Notes: generated from the sequence alone by a model not told the origin. A stretch of 23,719 bases of DNA from Paramecium octaurelia (GCA_905182995.1 CAJJDP010000239.1:1-23719); one strand, 5' to 3'; positions 10,490-20,764 are shown, counted from the stretch's first letter. Numbers and translations are program-made.

Positions 10490-13400
10490 CTTTGCCATTA
10501 TAATTGTCAGCGTTTTCATGAGTTTTATGTATTACTGAATCATAATTTTGCAAAGCTTCTTCAAATCTGTTTATTTTATATAATGTAGTAGCTAAAATTT
10601 CATCTATTTTGAATTATACCTTTATTAAAATAACATGTGAAATCTTCTGGAGTTTTTTAAATTAGTACGTCCCAAAATTGCAAAACTTCTTTAAATCTGT
10701 TCATTTTAACTAATGTAATAGCTAAGATATCTTCAATATTTAATTTAAACCTTTATTGTAATAATATCTTGAATCCTCTGAATTTTTATGTATTGCTGGA
10801 TCATAATTTTCCAAAGCTTCTTAAAACATGTTCATTTAATCTAATGAATTAGCTAAAATATTATCCTTTTTAAATTATACCTTTTCCATTATAATATGTT
10901 GAATCTTCTGGATTTTTTTGTATTGCTGCATCATAATTTTCCAATGCTTCTTCAAATCTGTTCATCTAATCTAATAGCTAAGATATCTTCCATATTTAAT
11001 TAAACCTTTATTGTAATAATATGTTGAATCTTCTGGATTTTTTTGTATTGCTGAATCATAATTTTCCAAAGCTTCTTAAAACATGTTCATTTATTTTAGA
11101 GTAATAGCTAATAAATCATAAATTTTAAATTGATACCTTTGCCATTATAATAGCCAGCATTTTCAGGATTTTTATGTATTGCTGTATCATAATTTTCCAA
11201 AGCTTCTTCAAATTTGTTCATTTAATCTAATGTAATAGCTAAAATATCATCCTTTTGAATTATACCTTTTCCATTATAATATTTTGAATCTTCAGGACTT
11301 TTTCGTATTGCTGCATCATAATTTTCCAATGCTTCTTCAAATCTGTTCATCTAATCTAATGTAATAGCTAAGATATCTTCCATATTTAATTAAACCTTTA
11401 TTGTAATAATATGTTGAATCTTCTGGATTTTTTTGTATTGCTGAATCATAATTTTCCAAAGCTTCTTAAAACATGTTCATTTATTTTAGAGTAATAGCTA
11501 ATAAATCATAAATTTTAAATTGATACCTTTGCCATTATAATAGCCAGCATTTTCAGGATTTTTATGTATTGCTGTATCATAATTTTCCAAAGCTTCTTCA
11601 AATTTGTTCATTTAATCTAATGTAATAGCTAAAATATCATCCTTTTGAATTATACCTTTTCCATTATAATATTTTGAATCTTCAGGACTTTTTCGTATTG
11701 CTGCATCATAATTTTCCAATGCTTCTTCAAATCTGTTCATCTAATCTAATGTAATAGCTAAGATATCTTCCATATTTAATTAAACCTTTATTGTAATAAT
11801 ATGTTGAATCTTCTGGATTTTTTTGTATTGCTGAATCATAATTTTCCAAAGCTTCTTAAAACATGTTCATTTATTTTAGAGTAATAGCTAATAAATCATA
11901 AATTTTAAATTGATACCTTTGCCATTATAATAGCCAGCATTTTCAGGATTTTTATGTATTGCTGTATCATAATTTTCCAAAGCTTCTTCAAATTTGTTCA
12001 TTTAATCTAATGTAATAGCTAAAATATCATCCTTTTGAATTATACCTTTTCCATTATAATATTTTGAATCTTCAGGACTTTTTCGTATTGCTGCATCATA
12101 ATTTTCCAATGCTTCTTCAAATCTGTTCATCTAATCTAATGTAATAGCTAAGATATCTTCCATATTTAATTAAACCTTTATTGTAATAATATGTTGAATC
12201 TTCTGGATTTTTTTGTATTGCTGAATCATAATTTTCCAAAGCTTCTTAAAACATGTTCATTTATTTTAGAGTAATAGCTAATAAATCATAAATTTTAAAT
12301 TGATACCTTTGCCATTATAATAGTCAGCATTTTCAGGATTTTTACGTATTGCTGTATCATAATTTTCCAATGCTTCTTCAAATCTGTTCATCTAATCTAA
12401 TGTAATAGCTAAGATATCTTCCATATTTAATTAAACCTTTATTATAATAATATCTTGAATCTTCTGGATTTTTTTATATTGCTGAATCACAATTTAACAA
12501 AGCTTCTTTAAATCTGTTCATTTTATCTAATGTAATAGCTATAATATCATCTATATTTAATTAAACCTTTATTGTAATAATATCTAGAATCTTCTGGATT
12601 TTTATGTATTGCTAAAACATAATTTTCCAAAGCTTCTTCAAATCTATTCATTTTATCTAATGTAATAGCTAAGATATCTTCAATATTTAATTTAAACCTT
12701 TATTGTAATAATATCTTGAATCCTCTGAATTTTTTTGTATTGCTGTATCATAATTTTTCAAAGTTTCTACAAATCTGTTCATTTAATCTAATGTAATAGC
12801 TAAGATATCATTCTTTTTAAATTATACCTTTTCCATTATAATATCTTGAATCTTCAGGACTTTTTCGTATTGCTGCATCATAATTTTCCAAAGCTTCTTC
12901 AAATCTGTTCATTTTATCTAATGTAATAGCTAAGATATTTTCAATATTTAATTAAACCTTTATTATAATAATATCTTGAATCTTCTGGGTTTTTTTATAT
13001 TGCTGAATCATAATTTTACAAAGCCTCTTCAAATCTGTTTATTTTATATAATGCATTAGCTAAAATATCATCTATTTTGAATTTTACCTTTATTAAAAAT
13101 ATATCTAGAACCTCCTTCTGAATTTTTTTTTATTGCTGTATCATAATTTTCTATAGCTTCTTCAAATCTGTTTATTTCATATAACGTATTTGCTTAAATA
13201 CCATCTCTTTTTAATTATACCTTTGCCGTTATAATATTCAGTATTTTCTGTGTTTTGTTGTATTGCTGAATCATAATTTTCTAAAGCTTTTTAAAATCTT
13301 TTCATTCTATTTAAAGTATTAGCTAAATATTATACAGTTTGAATTATACCTTTATTAAAATAATATCTTGAATCTTTTGGATTTTTGTATATCGCTGAAT

Positions 13401-13720
13401 CATAATTTTGTAAGGCTTCTTCAAATCTGTTTATTTTATATAATGTATTAGCTAAAATATCCTTCATTTTGAATTATACCTTTATTAAAATAATACTCAG
13501 AATCTTCTTGATTTTTTTCTAAAACATTAAATTCTAAAGCATCTTCAATTAACTTAATTTCACGAAACCTTTCTTTATTAGTTTGTTTATTGCTTAACTA
13601 TATGTCTTGAGATATATTTTGATGAAAAGAATAATATTTAGAATCAACTAAATTATTCTTTATAGCTGAATCGTAAATATCAGAAGAAAATATTTTTTTC
13701 TTTGAATGTGACGAAGTCAT
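10473..13720 (-). CDS. TPR-repeat protein with an intron in every repeat (24 exons)
   Basis: Read with TAA/TAG = Gln, it starts at ATG 13718-13720 and stops at TGA 10473-10475. Exon 1 (13480-13720) encodes 80 residues beginning MTSSHSKKKIFSSD, with no signal peptide or TM segment. Then come 23 TPR units of 34 residues, one per exon, of the form AITLDQMNRFEEALENYD plus an AAIRKNPEDS.YYN.K tail. The canonical TPR positions 4 (Y), 8 (A), 11 (L), 20 (A), 24 (Y), 27 (A) and 32 (P) are present. Introns (27-29 nt) begin, in + coordinates, at 13452, 13323, 13193, 13060, 12930, 12800, 12669, 12539, 12409, 12278, 12148, 12019, 11888, 11758, 11629, 11498, 11368, 11239, 11108, 10978, 10853, 10722 and 10592. 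All are phase 1 and split the Ala-8 codon as G|CN. Exons are 102 nt, except 105 nt (13088-13192, one extra Gly) and one shortened by a 5-nt deletion (10881-10977). If that exon uses an acceptor 7 nt further on, the product is about 864 residues; otherwise translation stops early. TPR arrays are protein-binding scaffolds; the partner is unknown. Confidence 0.85.
10971..11005 (-). other. Intron with possible shifted acceptor, next to a 5-nt deletion
   Basis: The homologous modules have a 28-nt intron here (10978-11005) followed by CTATTACATTAGATTAG. In this copy 5 nt are missing, leaving CTATTAGATTAG. Splicing at the usual TAG puts a TGA eight codons later. Splicing at the new TAG created by the deletion makes a 35-nt intron and an exon of 90 nt, exactly four codons short and back in frame (K-D-Q-M-N-R-F-E-E-A). 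Which acceptor is used cannot be told from sequence. Confidence 0.6.
10972..12323 (-). repeat. 390-bp higher-order tandem repeat (three TPR exon+intron modules)
   Basis: Sequence repeats at a lag of exactly 390 bp with no difference that I can see from 10972 to 12323, about 3.5 copies. For example, the same 390-bp block starts at 11281, 11671 and 12061. Each unit holds three 102-nt TPR exons plus introns of 28, 27 and 29 nt. Perfect identity in introns as well as exons means very recent unequal exchange or homogenisation, or an assembly that has not counted the copies correctly. Flanking modules outside this tract are clearly diverged from it. Confidence 0.9.
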
Positions 13721-13910
13721 TTATTATATCTTCAAAATTCTCCTTTTGATACATGATTTTATTGTCTTTTTCTGCTATTTAAATATTTTTTCCTCTTTTG
13801 GGAGTAATCTATAAAATTTTTTCACTTTTTTTAAATACAATGGAAAATACATTCCACTTCCATGATGAAAATTAAATTATATAAGTTAAGGTGTTTTAAA
13901 ATCGACAAAA
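13721..13910. promoter_or_regulatory. Short divergent intergenic region
   Basis: The 190 bp between the start of the TPR gene (-) and the start of the 161-codon ORF (+) must hold both promoters if both are expressed. It is T-rich near 13780-13840 on the + strand. I see no recognisable element; Paramecium promoters have no well-defined consensus I could test by eye. Confidence 0.4.
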
Positions 13911-14396
13911 ATGATGTTTAAAGGACATCCTTATCTAAATAAAATGAGTTGTTTTATTAATCATCACTAAAATCCATAATTATTTTATTTAATATCACAG
14001 AAATATAAGGTCTTCAACTTTTTAGACTTACAATTACTGGGTTTGGTTCTTAATGACCCTGCTATATATAACCCTATTAACATGCATGTTTATGAGATGA
14101 GTAGTACTAATCAATAGTATGCAAAGACCAAATATATTCCTTTAAAAAGCGGTAATTTGTTTTGTGAAGATTTTTTCCCTTAATAATATATAAATTTGAA
14201 ATGTCTGATTGTTAATAAGAATGGTAACCATGTTAATTTGATACGGAAAAACCAAAATCCCGATTTTATAGCGCATTAATCAATTGATTTTGGACATAGA
14301 TTTCTAATGGGATAAATGAGCGAAGATGAAGAGTATTTGATCACTTGGGATGATAAATCAAAGGAAATTAAAATTAGAAAATATCATTAAGAATGA
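13911..14396 (+). CDS. Intact 161-residue ORF of unknown function
   Basis: The ORF is open from ATG 13911-13913 to TGA 14394-14396 with TGA as sole stop; it contains seven in-frame TAA and one TAG, read as Gln. Other in-frame ATGs lie at 13914 and 13944. An in-frame TGA about 40 nt upstream rules out a much longer 5' end in this frame. The product begins MMFKGHPYLNKMSCF, has an early Cys/His cluster (CFINHH), a hydrophobic patch FNFLDLQLLGLVL (about residues 35-47) and an acidic/basic C-terminus with EDEEYLITWDDKSKEIKIRK. The last segment has the feel of a beta-propeller blade, but I cannot assign a family. No intron is needed. The residue pattern is far more protein-like than chance frames in this window. 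It could be the 3' remnant of a larger gene. Confidence 0.65.
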
Positions 14397-15056
14397 CGAA
14401 GAGTGAATATTCAAATCATTACAGTTATTTAATCATATATTTTATTATTTTATATTGAAATTGTTAATTAATATAATTTAAAATATTAAATTATGAATTT
14501 GGAACATTGGATATTTCTTGTAAGACAATAAAAAACTGAGGGTTCTATCGTTAATTTCACAACAATTATTGCGCAATTCATTATATTTTTATGGAGAGAT
14601 GTTAACAGAAGCATTTTAATTATAAAAAAATAGGCCAATTAACTCAAGGTGTTTCTTCATAAATGGAAAATTGAATGAAATAAAATTAACTTAATATAAA
14701 TATCAGTTGTAGATATGAATTATAATAGAGAACATGAATGGTAATTTGGAATGAAATCACCCCACTTTCAATTAAGTGTATTAATATTAAGGTTTGGAAT
14801 ATAAAAATATAATTGAGAATATATTTAATTCATAATATAATCTCATAACATCCAATCATACGAAAGTCAATTAGAGAGAATATAAGACGTGACAATAAAC
14901 TATTAAGCTATTTCCTTTTACACTAGCATTATGGGTTACCTTGTAAAAGATATTGTTTGATGAAATCATAATTAATTATTTTGAATGCAAGGCTTTGTTT
15001 TGATAAGAATTATAAGGCTAAACGGATTAATTTATTTATCCTTTAGCTAACGATAT
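14397..15056. other. A+T-rich stretch, no gene seen
   Basis: No TGA-free frame here reads like protein over more than about 30 codons. The end (about 15000-15056) may belong to the following relic: in another frame it gives IYPLANDINQ just before its TM segment. Confidence 0.4.
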
Positions 15057-15970
15057 CAATTAATTATTGGTATTTTAATCATATTTTTAATTGTGTATAA
15101 AAGGACAAACCAAAGACTTAACGCAATAAATTAATAATTCTCTATATTAAAACAATTTAATGAGGATCAAATAGCTGAAGATATTTTTCAAGAGATTCAT
15201 AATTAGTAATAGGAAAAATCTAAATTCAGTCTTAATTATCTAGTCATGATGGTCAAATAGAGAAATAAAAAGTAGAAGTTAATATTATAAATATCCTTAT
15301 ATTTAATGAGCAGTAAGGGTATTCTCACTTTCTAGAATATAATTAAATAGAGTTGATGCATAAAGACAATGATATTAGATTTTCTTTCGTCATTTAGCCT
15401 ATATTTCTTCTTTAAATTTGCTAATAAAATATGAAATGAAATGAATACCTGAAAATATCAATATTTATTAAAAATGGCATTTTAACATACCTAATCAAAT
15501 TTTAAAATAATTTTATTCAATGAAATACTTACTTGTTAAAATATAGCTCATGAAGGAGAAACTATATAAAGATTTTGTTTAAATTTTGGATGCTAGGATT
15601 CAAGACCTTAGTTCTGTCTATAATGAGGATGTGATCCTCATAATCATTCTAATTGCAAAAAAGATCTAAAAGTTTTATCATTAAATTCAATTAAGATATA
15701 CTTGATTTAGCAACTATATTAAATAAATCATTTGCAAAAGTAAAAATAGGGTATGAAGATGAAGAATTACAAATAATTGGAAAGTATTAAAATATAATTA
15801 ATTTAGATATCTGAATTTTAAGCCAATAAGATTCTTAATAGATGAAAGCGAATTTGTAAGCGATTAAGGAATGGTATCAAAATTTTAACAATTAAGAGGA
15901 GATAATGAAGTAGAATTATTAGTAATTAACACACATTTAATATAATAATCATTCATCATCCGGTTGGGCA
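15057..15970 (+). pseudogene. Broken gene for a membrane protein with one visible TM segment
   Basis: From 15057 the frame gives a hydrophobic TM helix (QLIIGILIIFLIVY), then KRTNQRLNAINQQFSILKQF and an acidic stretch AEDIFQEIHNQQQEK. After FSLNYL the sense continues in another frame (SHDGQIEKQKVEVNIINILI, about 15233-15290) to FLEYNQIELMHKDND. Later pieces are QDLSSVYNEDV (about 15600), FNQDILDLATILNKSFAKVK (about 15690) and, after a possible 23-nt intron (GTATTAAAAT...AATTTAG, about 15785-15807), YLNFKPIRFLIDESEFVSDQ and on to VELLVINTHLIQ near 15945. Several shifts cannot all be removed by Paramecium-size introns, so I call it a pseudogene. The pattern is TM helix then helical cytoplasmic region; no family recognised. 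Confidence 0.5.
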
Positions 15971-18590
15971 AGTCTAGCTGATTCTGTAATTATCCTATAA
16001 TTATCTCCTTATAAGCTTTTTGTTGTTTTTTACTTATAATTAAATTCTCTATTATGGTTTCAAAGTCATAAAACTTAGAGTGGTGGTAGAGTAGGTGCTA
16101 ATATAACTGTGGAGAGTTATAGATCGAAAAGATTTAAAATTCATCTTAAATAATCACTTGTAAATACTTTCTTATTGATTTACAGTTCTAGGTAACATAT
16201 GTTTTGGCTGTCACTTTTTTGTATTATAAGGTTCCTCTTCCGCATTTTATAGTTCACTTATTCTATTTTTTAAACTATCAGTGTTTCAATAGTTGGTAGG
16301 AGTTAAGACAATACAAACTAAGGCAAATTTTTTTGGTACTGCACAATTTTTGAAGCTCTCGGTATAATTTCTTGATTGCAATTAAAGCATTTTGATATTT
16401 TTATGTAGATTTAGAGGGGATTCTATATTTGAAGTGTGACTGTATATAAAATTTCCATAATTAAATTTGGAATTACCAACTAAATCGTTTAGATATCCAA
16501 AAAAGTTTTTTTGTTATAAATTACATTGTAAATTTTTAATATTGGTAATATTTTTCCCATATTATTAAAAATGAGACCAAGGTATTGATATTGCTATAAT
16601 ACAGGGTACCCAAGAAGTTCATTTGTTTTAATTTATGAGTGATTTTAATTAACCAGATCTTTTGAAAATAAGAAAATTTTCTAAATATAATTTTCTGGAG
16701 AGTTTTTCTATTACTTGGTAAAATCAATTTACATTAACAATCAACCTAAAGGTTTTGATGAAAAATCAAAATTGTATCCTTTGCAAATAATGCCAATTAA
16801 ATTTTAACTAAAAAAAAACAATAAAATTTTATATGAATATAATTGAGGAAAATATTGAGCAAAATTATTTAGAAAAATGATATCAAAATAGTAAGTAATT
16901 TAACATCCTTTTTTTTCTTGATATTTGAATTCAGATAAGTAAAAATACTCATGCTGCAATACCATAAATCGTTAAATATGAAGTCTGATTGAATTTATTC
17001 TTATGATTTGTTTATCCTGATTATTTGATATTTTTCAATAATAAATTTATATTTATGTTCTGGAATTTTATCAACTAAAGCTTCATATAAAAATGCATGA
17101 GAGCGAGTGTTACACTCCCACTTAATTATTTCTCAGGATTTGTCCTAACTGGAACAATAATTTTTTCAAGTTGAGAATATTAATTTGGGGTAATAAAAAA
17201 AAACTTATTTCCATTCCCCAAAAGGGTGGTTAAAAGCTGAAAGACCACTGTATTTCACACTGAAAACTAGTCGTTTCAATGAGGCTCAAGCTTGACTGAG
17301 GCCGTGAACAATTCAGAGGTGTGAATCCTACAATGGTTAATCTATGAAACTTGAGCTCAGAGATGTAAATATTTAATCCTGCATATTTGCACTTTATTTA
17401 AATGTATAATTATGTGATCGATTTGAATAACAAAAAGAATTAGTTTTAGATTATCATATACTTATTAAATTTTCACAAATTTCACCTTCTTTTACTTTAT
17501 ATTTCAATGTTTTATTTTATTTTGAATAGTCTCAATTCATTAAGGCAATAAACAATAGAGTATTATTTGAAAATGCCTTTATTTATTATATTTGTATAAC
17601 CATTATTGATTGCGCACACAACAGATTTATACAATTGAGTGCGTTAAAAAAAATATTCATGAGTAACAAGCCAAAAAGGAAATAAACTAAATGATGAAAT
17701 ATGGCTTCAACATACTTTAATGGATTTTATGATATTCGATTTAATTTTTTTTCACTTTTTAAAAATAAGTTATTAAAATCTTTTCAAATTTAGAAAAACT
17801 ACTTTATTGTAATAAAATCTAAATAAACTATTTAATAACATAATTATATTTATAATTTTTCTAGAATAAAATAGAGTTCTTTATGTGATCAGATTAGATT
17901 TCAAAAAGTATATTAATGGCTGACAACAATACGTTTCCTTGATAAACTAACTATTCAAATTTAAACTGGGAACTAGGCGCATTAATAAATTAATTAGAGC
18001 ATTAAAGCGCACTCTTAATAGAAGGTTAAGCGCTGACTATTTGTAATACTTAATTCATTAATCCTCTTTTGTTTATTAATAATATATCTTCATAAAAGAA
18101 TATGTAAATCTTATTCAAAAAAAATTAACCAATTTACCTCAAACTAACCTAGTTGCAAGTGTTTTATCAATTATAACTATAAATTATCAGTTATTGTTAT
18201 CATACCGGAGATAATAAGAAGTTTACCTTTGGTTGATAAAAGGGAATATAGATTTGAACATGGCTTTAATAAATTCAAATATAACCTTTTTTGCTGTTGA
18301 TCTTGAATTTCATCTTATTTTACTTGTTACAGAAATCACAAAACTTGTAATAAGATTTAACTAAGGAGACATCAATGGAATTATTATACAAAAGTTAGCA
18401 AGCTAAATATTTAATAATTTTTATACTAAGTCTAAGTTCTATTCCCCCTTTGAATTATTAACCATTAGGACGTCTATCATCCAATAGTACTAACACATGA
18501 TAGATTTTAATACTTTTCAGCGTTTTTCTTGAAGTCCCTTGTAATGAAAAAATGAGGATCCCCAACAGCAGAATCATGGAATAAGGGAAG
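15971..18590. other. Long gene-poor A+T-rich stretch
   Basis: No gene that I can support. A frame near 15814-16374 is open for about 186 codons, but it runs out of phase with the better reading of the preceding relic and has no plausible composition. A patch of higher GC at 17210-17360 contains the palindrome TCAAGCTTGA and a small possible hairpin; it is listed separately. Confidence 0.4.
17210..17360. other. GC-richer island with short self-complementary segments
   Basis: Within very A+T-rich DNA this segment holds TCAAGCTTGA (a perfect 10-bp palindrome, about 17286-17295), a GGCTCA/TGAGGCC near-hairpin around it, and nearby complementary words GTTTCA and TGAAAC. It could be a small noncoding RNA gene, but I see no box C/D, tRNA or snRNA signature. 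Confidence 0.2.
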
Positions 18591-18591
18591 N
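18591..18591. other. Ambiguous base N, probable join or gap
   Basis: This is the only ambiguous base in the window. It sits exactly between ordinary sequence (ataagggaag) and a telomeric tract. Confidence 0.8.
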
Positions 18592-18609
18592 AAACCCAAA
18601 CCCAAACCC
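18592..18609 (-). repeat. Internal telomeric repeat, three AAACCC units
   Basis: Three perfect AAACCC units followed by GAACATTG. This is the C-rich strand on the + strand, the orientation expected at the left end of a chromosome that continues to the right. It is the complement of the GGGTTT units at the right end of the window. Confidence 0.9.
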
Positions 18610-19244
18610 GAACATTGCTTAATGGCACTATTCATTTCTTGAGTCAATTAAATAACACCTAAACTATAGCTAATAAATGTTTCAGCTGATTGGCCAGCAA
18701 ATAATTATGCACAATTAAAACACTTATTTTCTCATAATTAAAGTTATTTTTATCAAATCATGAATCATAAAGGAGACTAAGAAAACCCTAGATGATTAAG
18801 GATATTAGATTGTGACTCTAAGTTGGCAAAAAAATATTAGCTCTCTATTTTGTATATTTATTTATAGTGGAGAATATGTTTTTAATTGTTTTAATGAAAC
18901 CCTGACTTTGAAATTTCAAAATTATACTATATACATCCTAAAAATCTGATTTATAATATTTAGATTGAGATTCTAAGTTTGCACAAAAATACTATTAGGA
19001 TTACAGGCACAATTGATAGAAGCAATTTTAGATTTTGTTAAAAATGTGGTTACCAATTTAAAATATTATTTCTTTAACATTCAACTACAATGGCTATACT
19101 GTTAGATCAAGGAGTTGGATGCGAATGAGAGACAGTAAAAAAATTCGGATATTGGGATGTTGCCAGAATAATATTTAATTCAACATTTATCGAAATTTGA
19201 ACAAACAAAAATATTAAAATAATACCTTTTGTATCAGCTAATCA
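18610..19244. other. No definable gene; weak duplicated word
   Basis: A diverged direct repeat is visible: the sequence near 18801-18839 (atattagattgtgactctaa...) recurs near 18956-18994 with about six differences. A TGA-free frame runs from about 18949 to 19280 without an early ATG (it includes QYLIQHLSKFEQTKILKQYL); it may be a relic, but it overlaps the next ORF in another frame. Confidence 0.3.
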
Positions 19245-19472
19245 ATGAGTTTCGAATTACAAATTGCAATTATTGGTGAGGTAGTTTCTCGACTTAAAAG
19301 TCATAGAGAAGAAGTTGTAGGGTTGTTTTCATCATTTAAAGAAAGACATAATTTATATTGTGAATATCTGCAAGGTACAGGATAGCAAAAGATTGAGAAA
19401 TAAATCTAAAATGATATTTTTTGTTTGAAAGGTTTTAGCCTCTTATCATATTATAAGGTGAAAAATGTTTGA
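19245..19472 (+). CDS. Small ORF, 75 residues, possible gene start or relic
   Basis: ATG 19245-19247 to TGA 19470-19472, with three in-frame TAA/TAG codons near its end. The first 45 residues are very protein-like and helical: MSFELQIAIIGEVVSRLKSH followed by REEVVGLFSSFKERHNLYCE. After about residue 48 the sequence is less convincing, so an exon may end near 19370-19385 and the true gene may continue or be truncated. I could not fix a splice junction. No family recognised. Confidence 0.4.
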
Positions 19473-20764
19473 CATATTTTTGAAAACAAATAAAATGACT
19501 GTCACTTTATGCTTTTAGAAGACATTGCAATACTCTTATTGTTTATAAGTGCTCAAATCTTGTTGAAACGGTACAGGTTAGAAGCTTGAACATTTGCACA
19601 TTTAAAACCTTTTTATATAACTTGACTGGTGTTAACTAGAATTTAGTATGATCCAAATTTTTAGGACATTGTGTTTTGTTGCTGTAAGTTGTTGAACCGT
19701 GTTTTTGAAATTCAGTGTTTATATAAAACATCAAGTTGGGTAATGTGAATCCTAATTGTATTTTGAAAAAAATAAAGTTTGAATTTATTGAATAAAATAA
19801 TCAGACGTCGTAAATTGGAAAAGTAAGGAAGGATCCCTGGAAAAAAGGGGGTAAATTCTTATAATATAATCCATTAGTTTGATTATTAATATTCAATTAT
19901 AGATCTAAATTAACCTTCTATTGAAAATAATTATTAATTTAATCAATAAGAACACAAATTAAATCTCACTATACCTCATACAGAATTGTTTAATAATTGT
20001 GAATCGAGAGAGAGTTTAATTTAATGTTTAGGACATAGATACATTTATTTTATTTAGGATATAAATTTTATTGTTTTTTTTTTCAATATTTGAATTTTTA
20101 AATGATAAATTCAGTAATCTTCTATTAACTTTATTCACAATTTTTCAGGCAATAAATGTAAATTTATATTATTCATTTCACTAAAAACCGAAAGATATGA
20201 TTATATCTTCGATAATAATGTTTACAATTTTTTAACAATTTAAAATTAACTTTTAACTTTTTCATTTAATTACTTTTCTTACATCTATTTATGTTATACA
20301 TGAATTTTTAAACATACTTGAAATAATCAAATTACCTTGCAAATACATTTTTGTCCACAAGAAATTTAGCTAAAATCAAGCTTCAAGACTAATAGTTTAA
20401 AGTAAAGTTATATCCAGTTTTTACTAGGGATAAGAATAGCCCAAATTTTCTTCAAATCTAAACAAAACTCAGGCATTTAACCATAACTTGAGTATCTCCT
20501 TAAAAAATCCATTAAAATTGCTTAAAAAGTACCTATAATTGTAAAGGTTATCACAACTTCTTAAATCATAATATTTAATTAACCTAGAATATTATTTTGG
20601 TAAACTGATATATCATTTTAGAATAAATTCTTCTTACTTATGCATTTTATAAACGAATAAACCTAAAGAAACCTGCAACATTTACACACATGTAGTATTC
20701 TGGTTAATTTATTTAAAATGATAGTTTTTAACCCAAGGAGGAACTTAGTTATTTACATCTTTAG
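19473..20764. other. A+T-rich stretch, no gene seen
   Basis: No supported feature. A short purine-rich patch (aaggaaggatccctgg, about 19825-19841) and poly-A/T runs are all that stand out. Confidence 0.4.

Larger units (their letters stand above)
10490..13479 (-). repeat. Tandem array of 129-131 nt exon+intron TPR modules
   Basis: Twenty-three consecutive modules, each a 102-nt exon preceded by its own 27-29 nt intron. Exon spacing is constant (one 105, one 97). Introns fall into a GTATAATT-starting class and a GTTTAATT-starting class, which alternate irregularly outside the 390-bp tract and regularly inside it. All end in TAG except the intron at 13193-13220, which ends in AAG. Confidence 0.85.

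Noticed and set aside
10971..11005. TPR gene as a pseudogene because of the 5-nt deletion
   Set aside because: All other exons keep the frame without TGA and a new acceptor can restore it; I keep it as a gene and note the doubt.
10450..13500. CRISPR array or satellite as explanation for the regular spacing
   Set aside because: The units translate into TPR repeats with spliceable introns; spacers are not unique sequences.
15814..16374. About 186-codon TGA-free frame on the + strand
   Set aside because: It conflicts with a better reading of the same DNA (after a 23-nt intron) in another frame. Its second half is hydrophobic and irregular, and TGA alone as stop makes such runs common.
16536..16727. 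63-codon standard-code ORF on the minus strand
   Set aside because: Low-complexity Ile/Lys/Leu composition in gene-poor DNA, no homology recognised; a chance frame.
17200..17240. CCCCAAAA word as a telomerase RNA template
   Set aside because: The word would template TTTTGGGG, not the GGGTTT-type repeats seen here, and no conserved telomerase RNA structure is visible.
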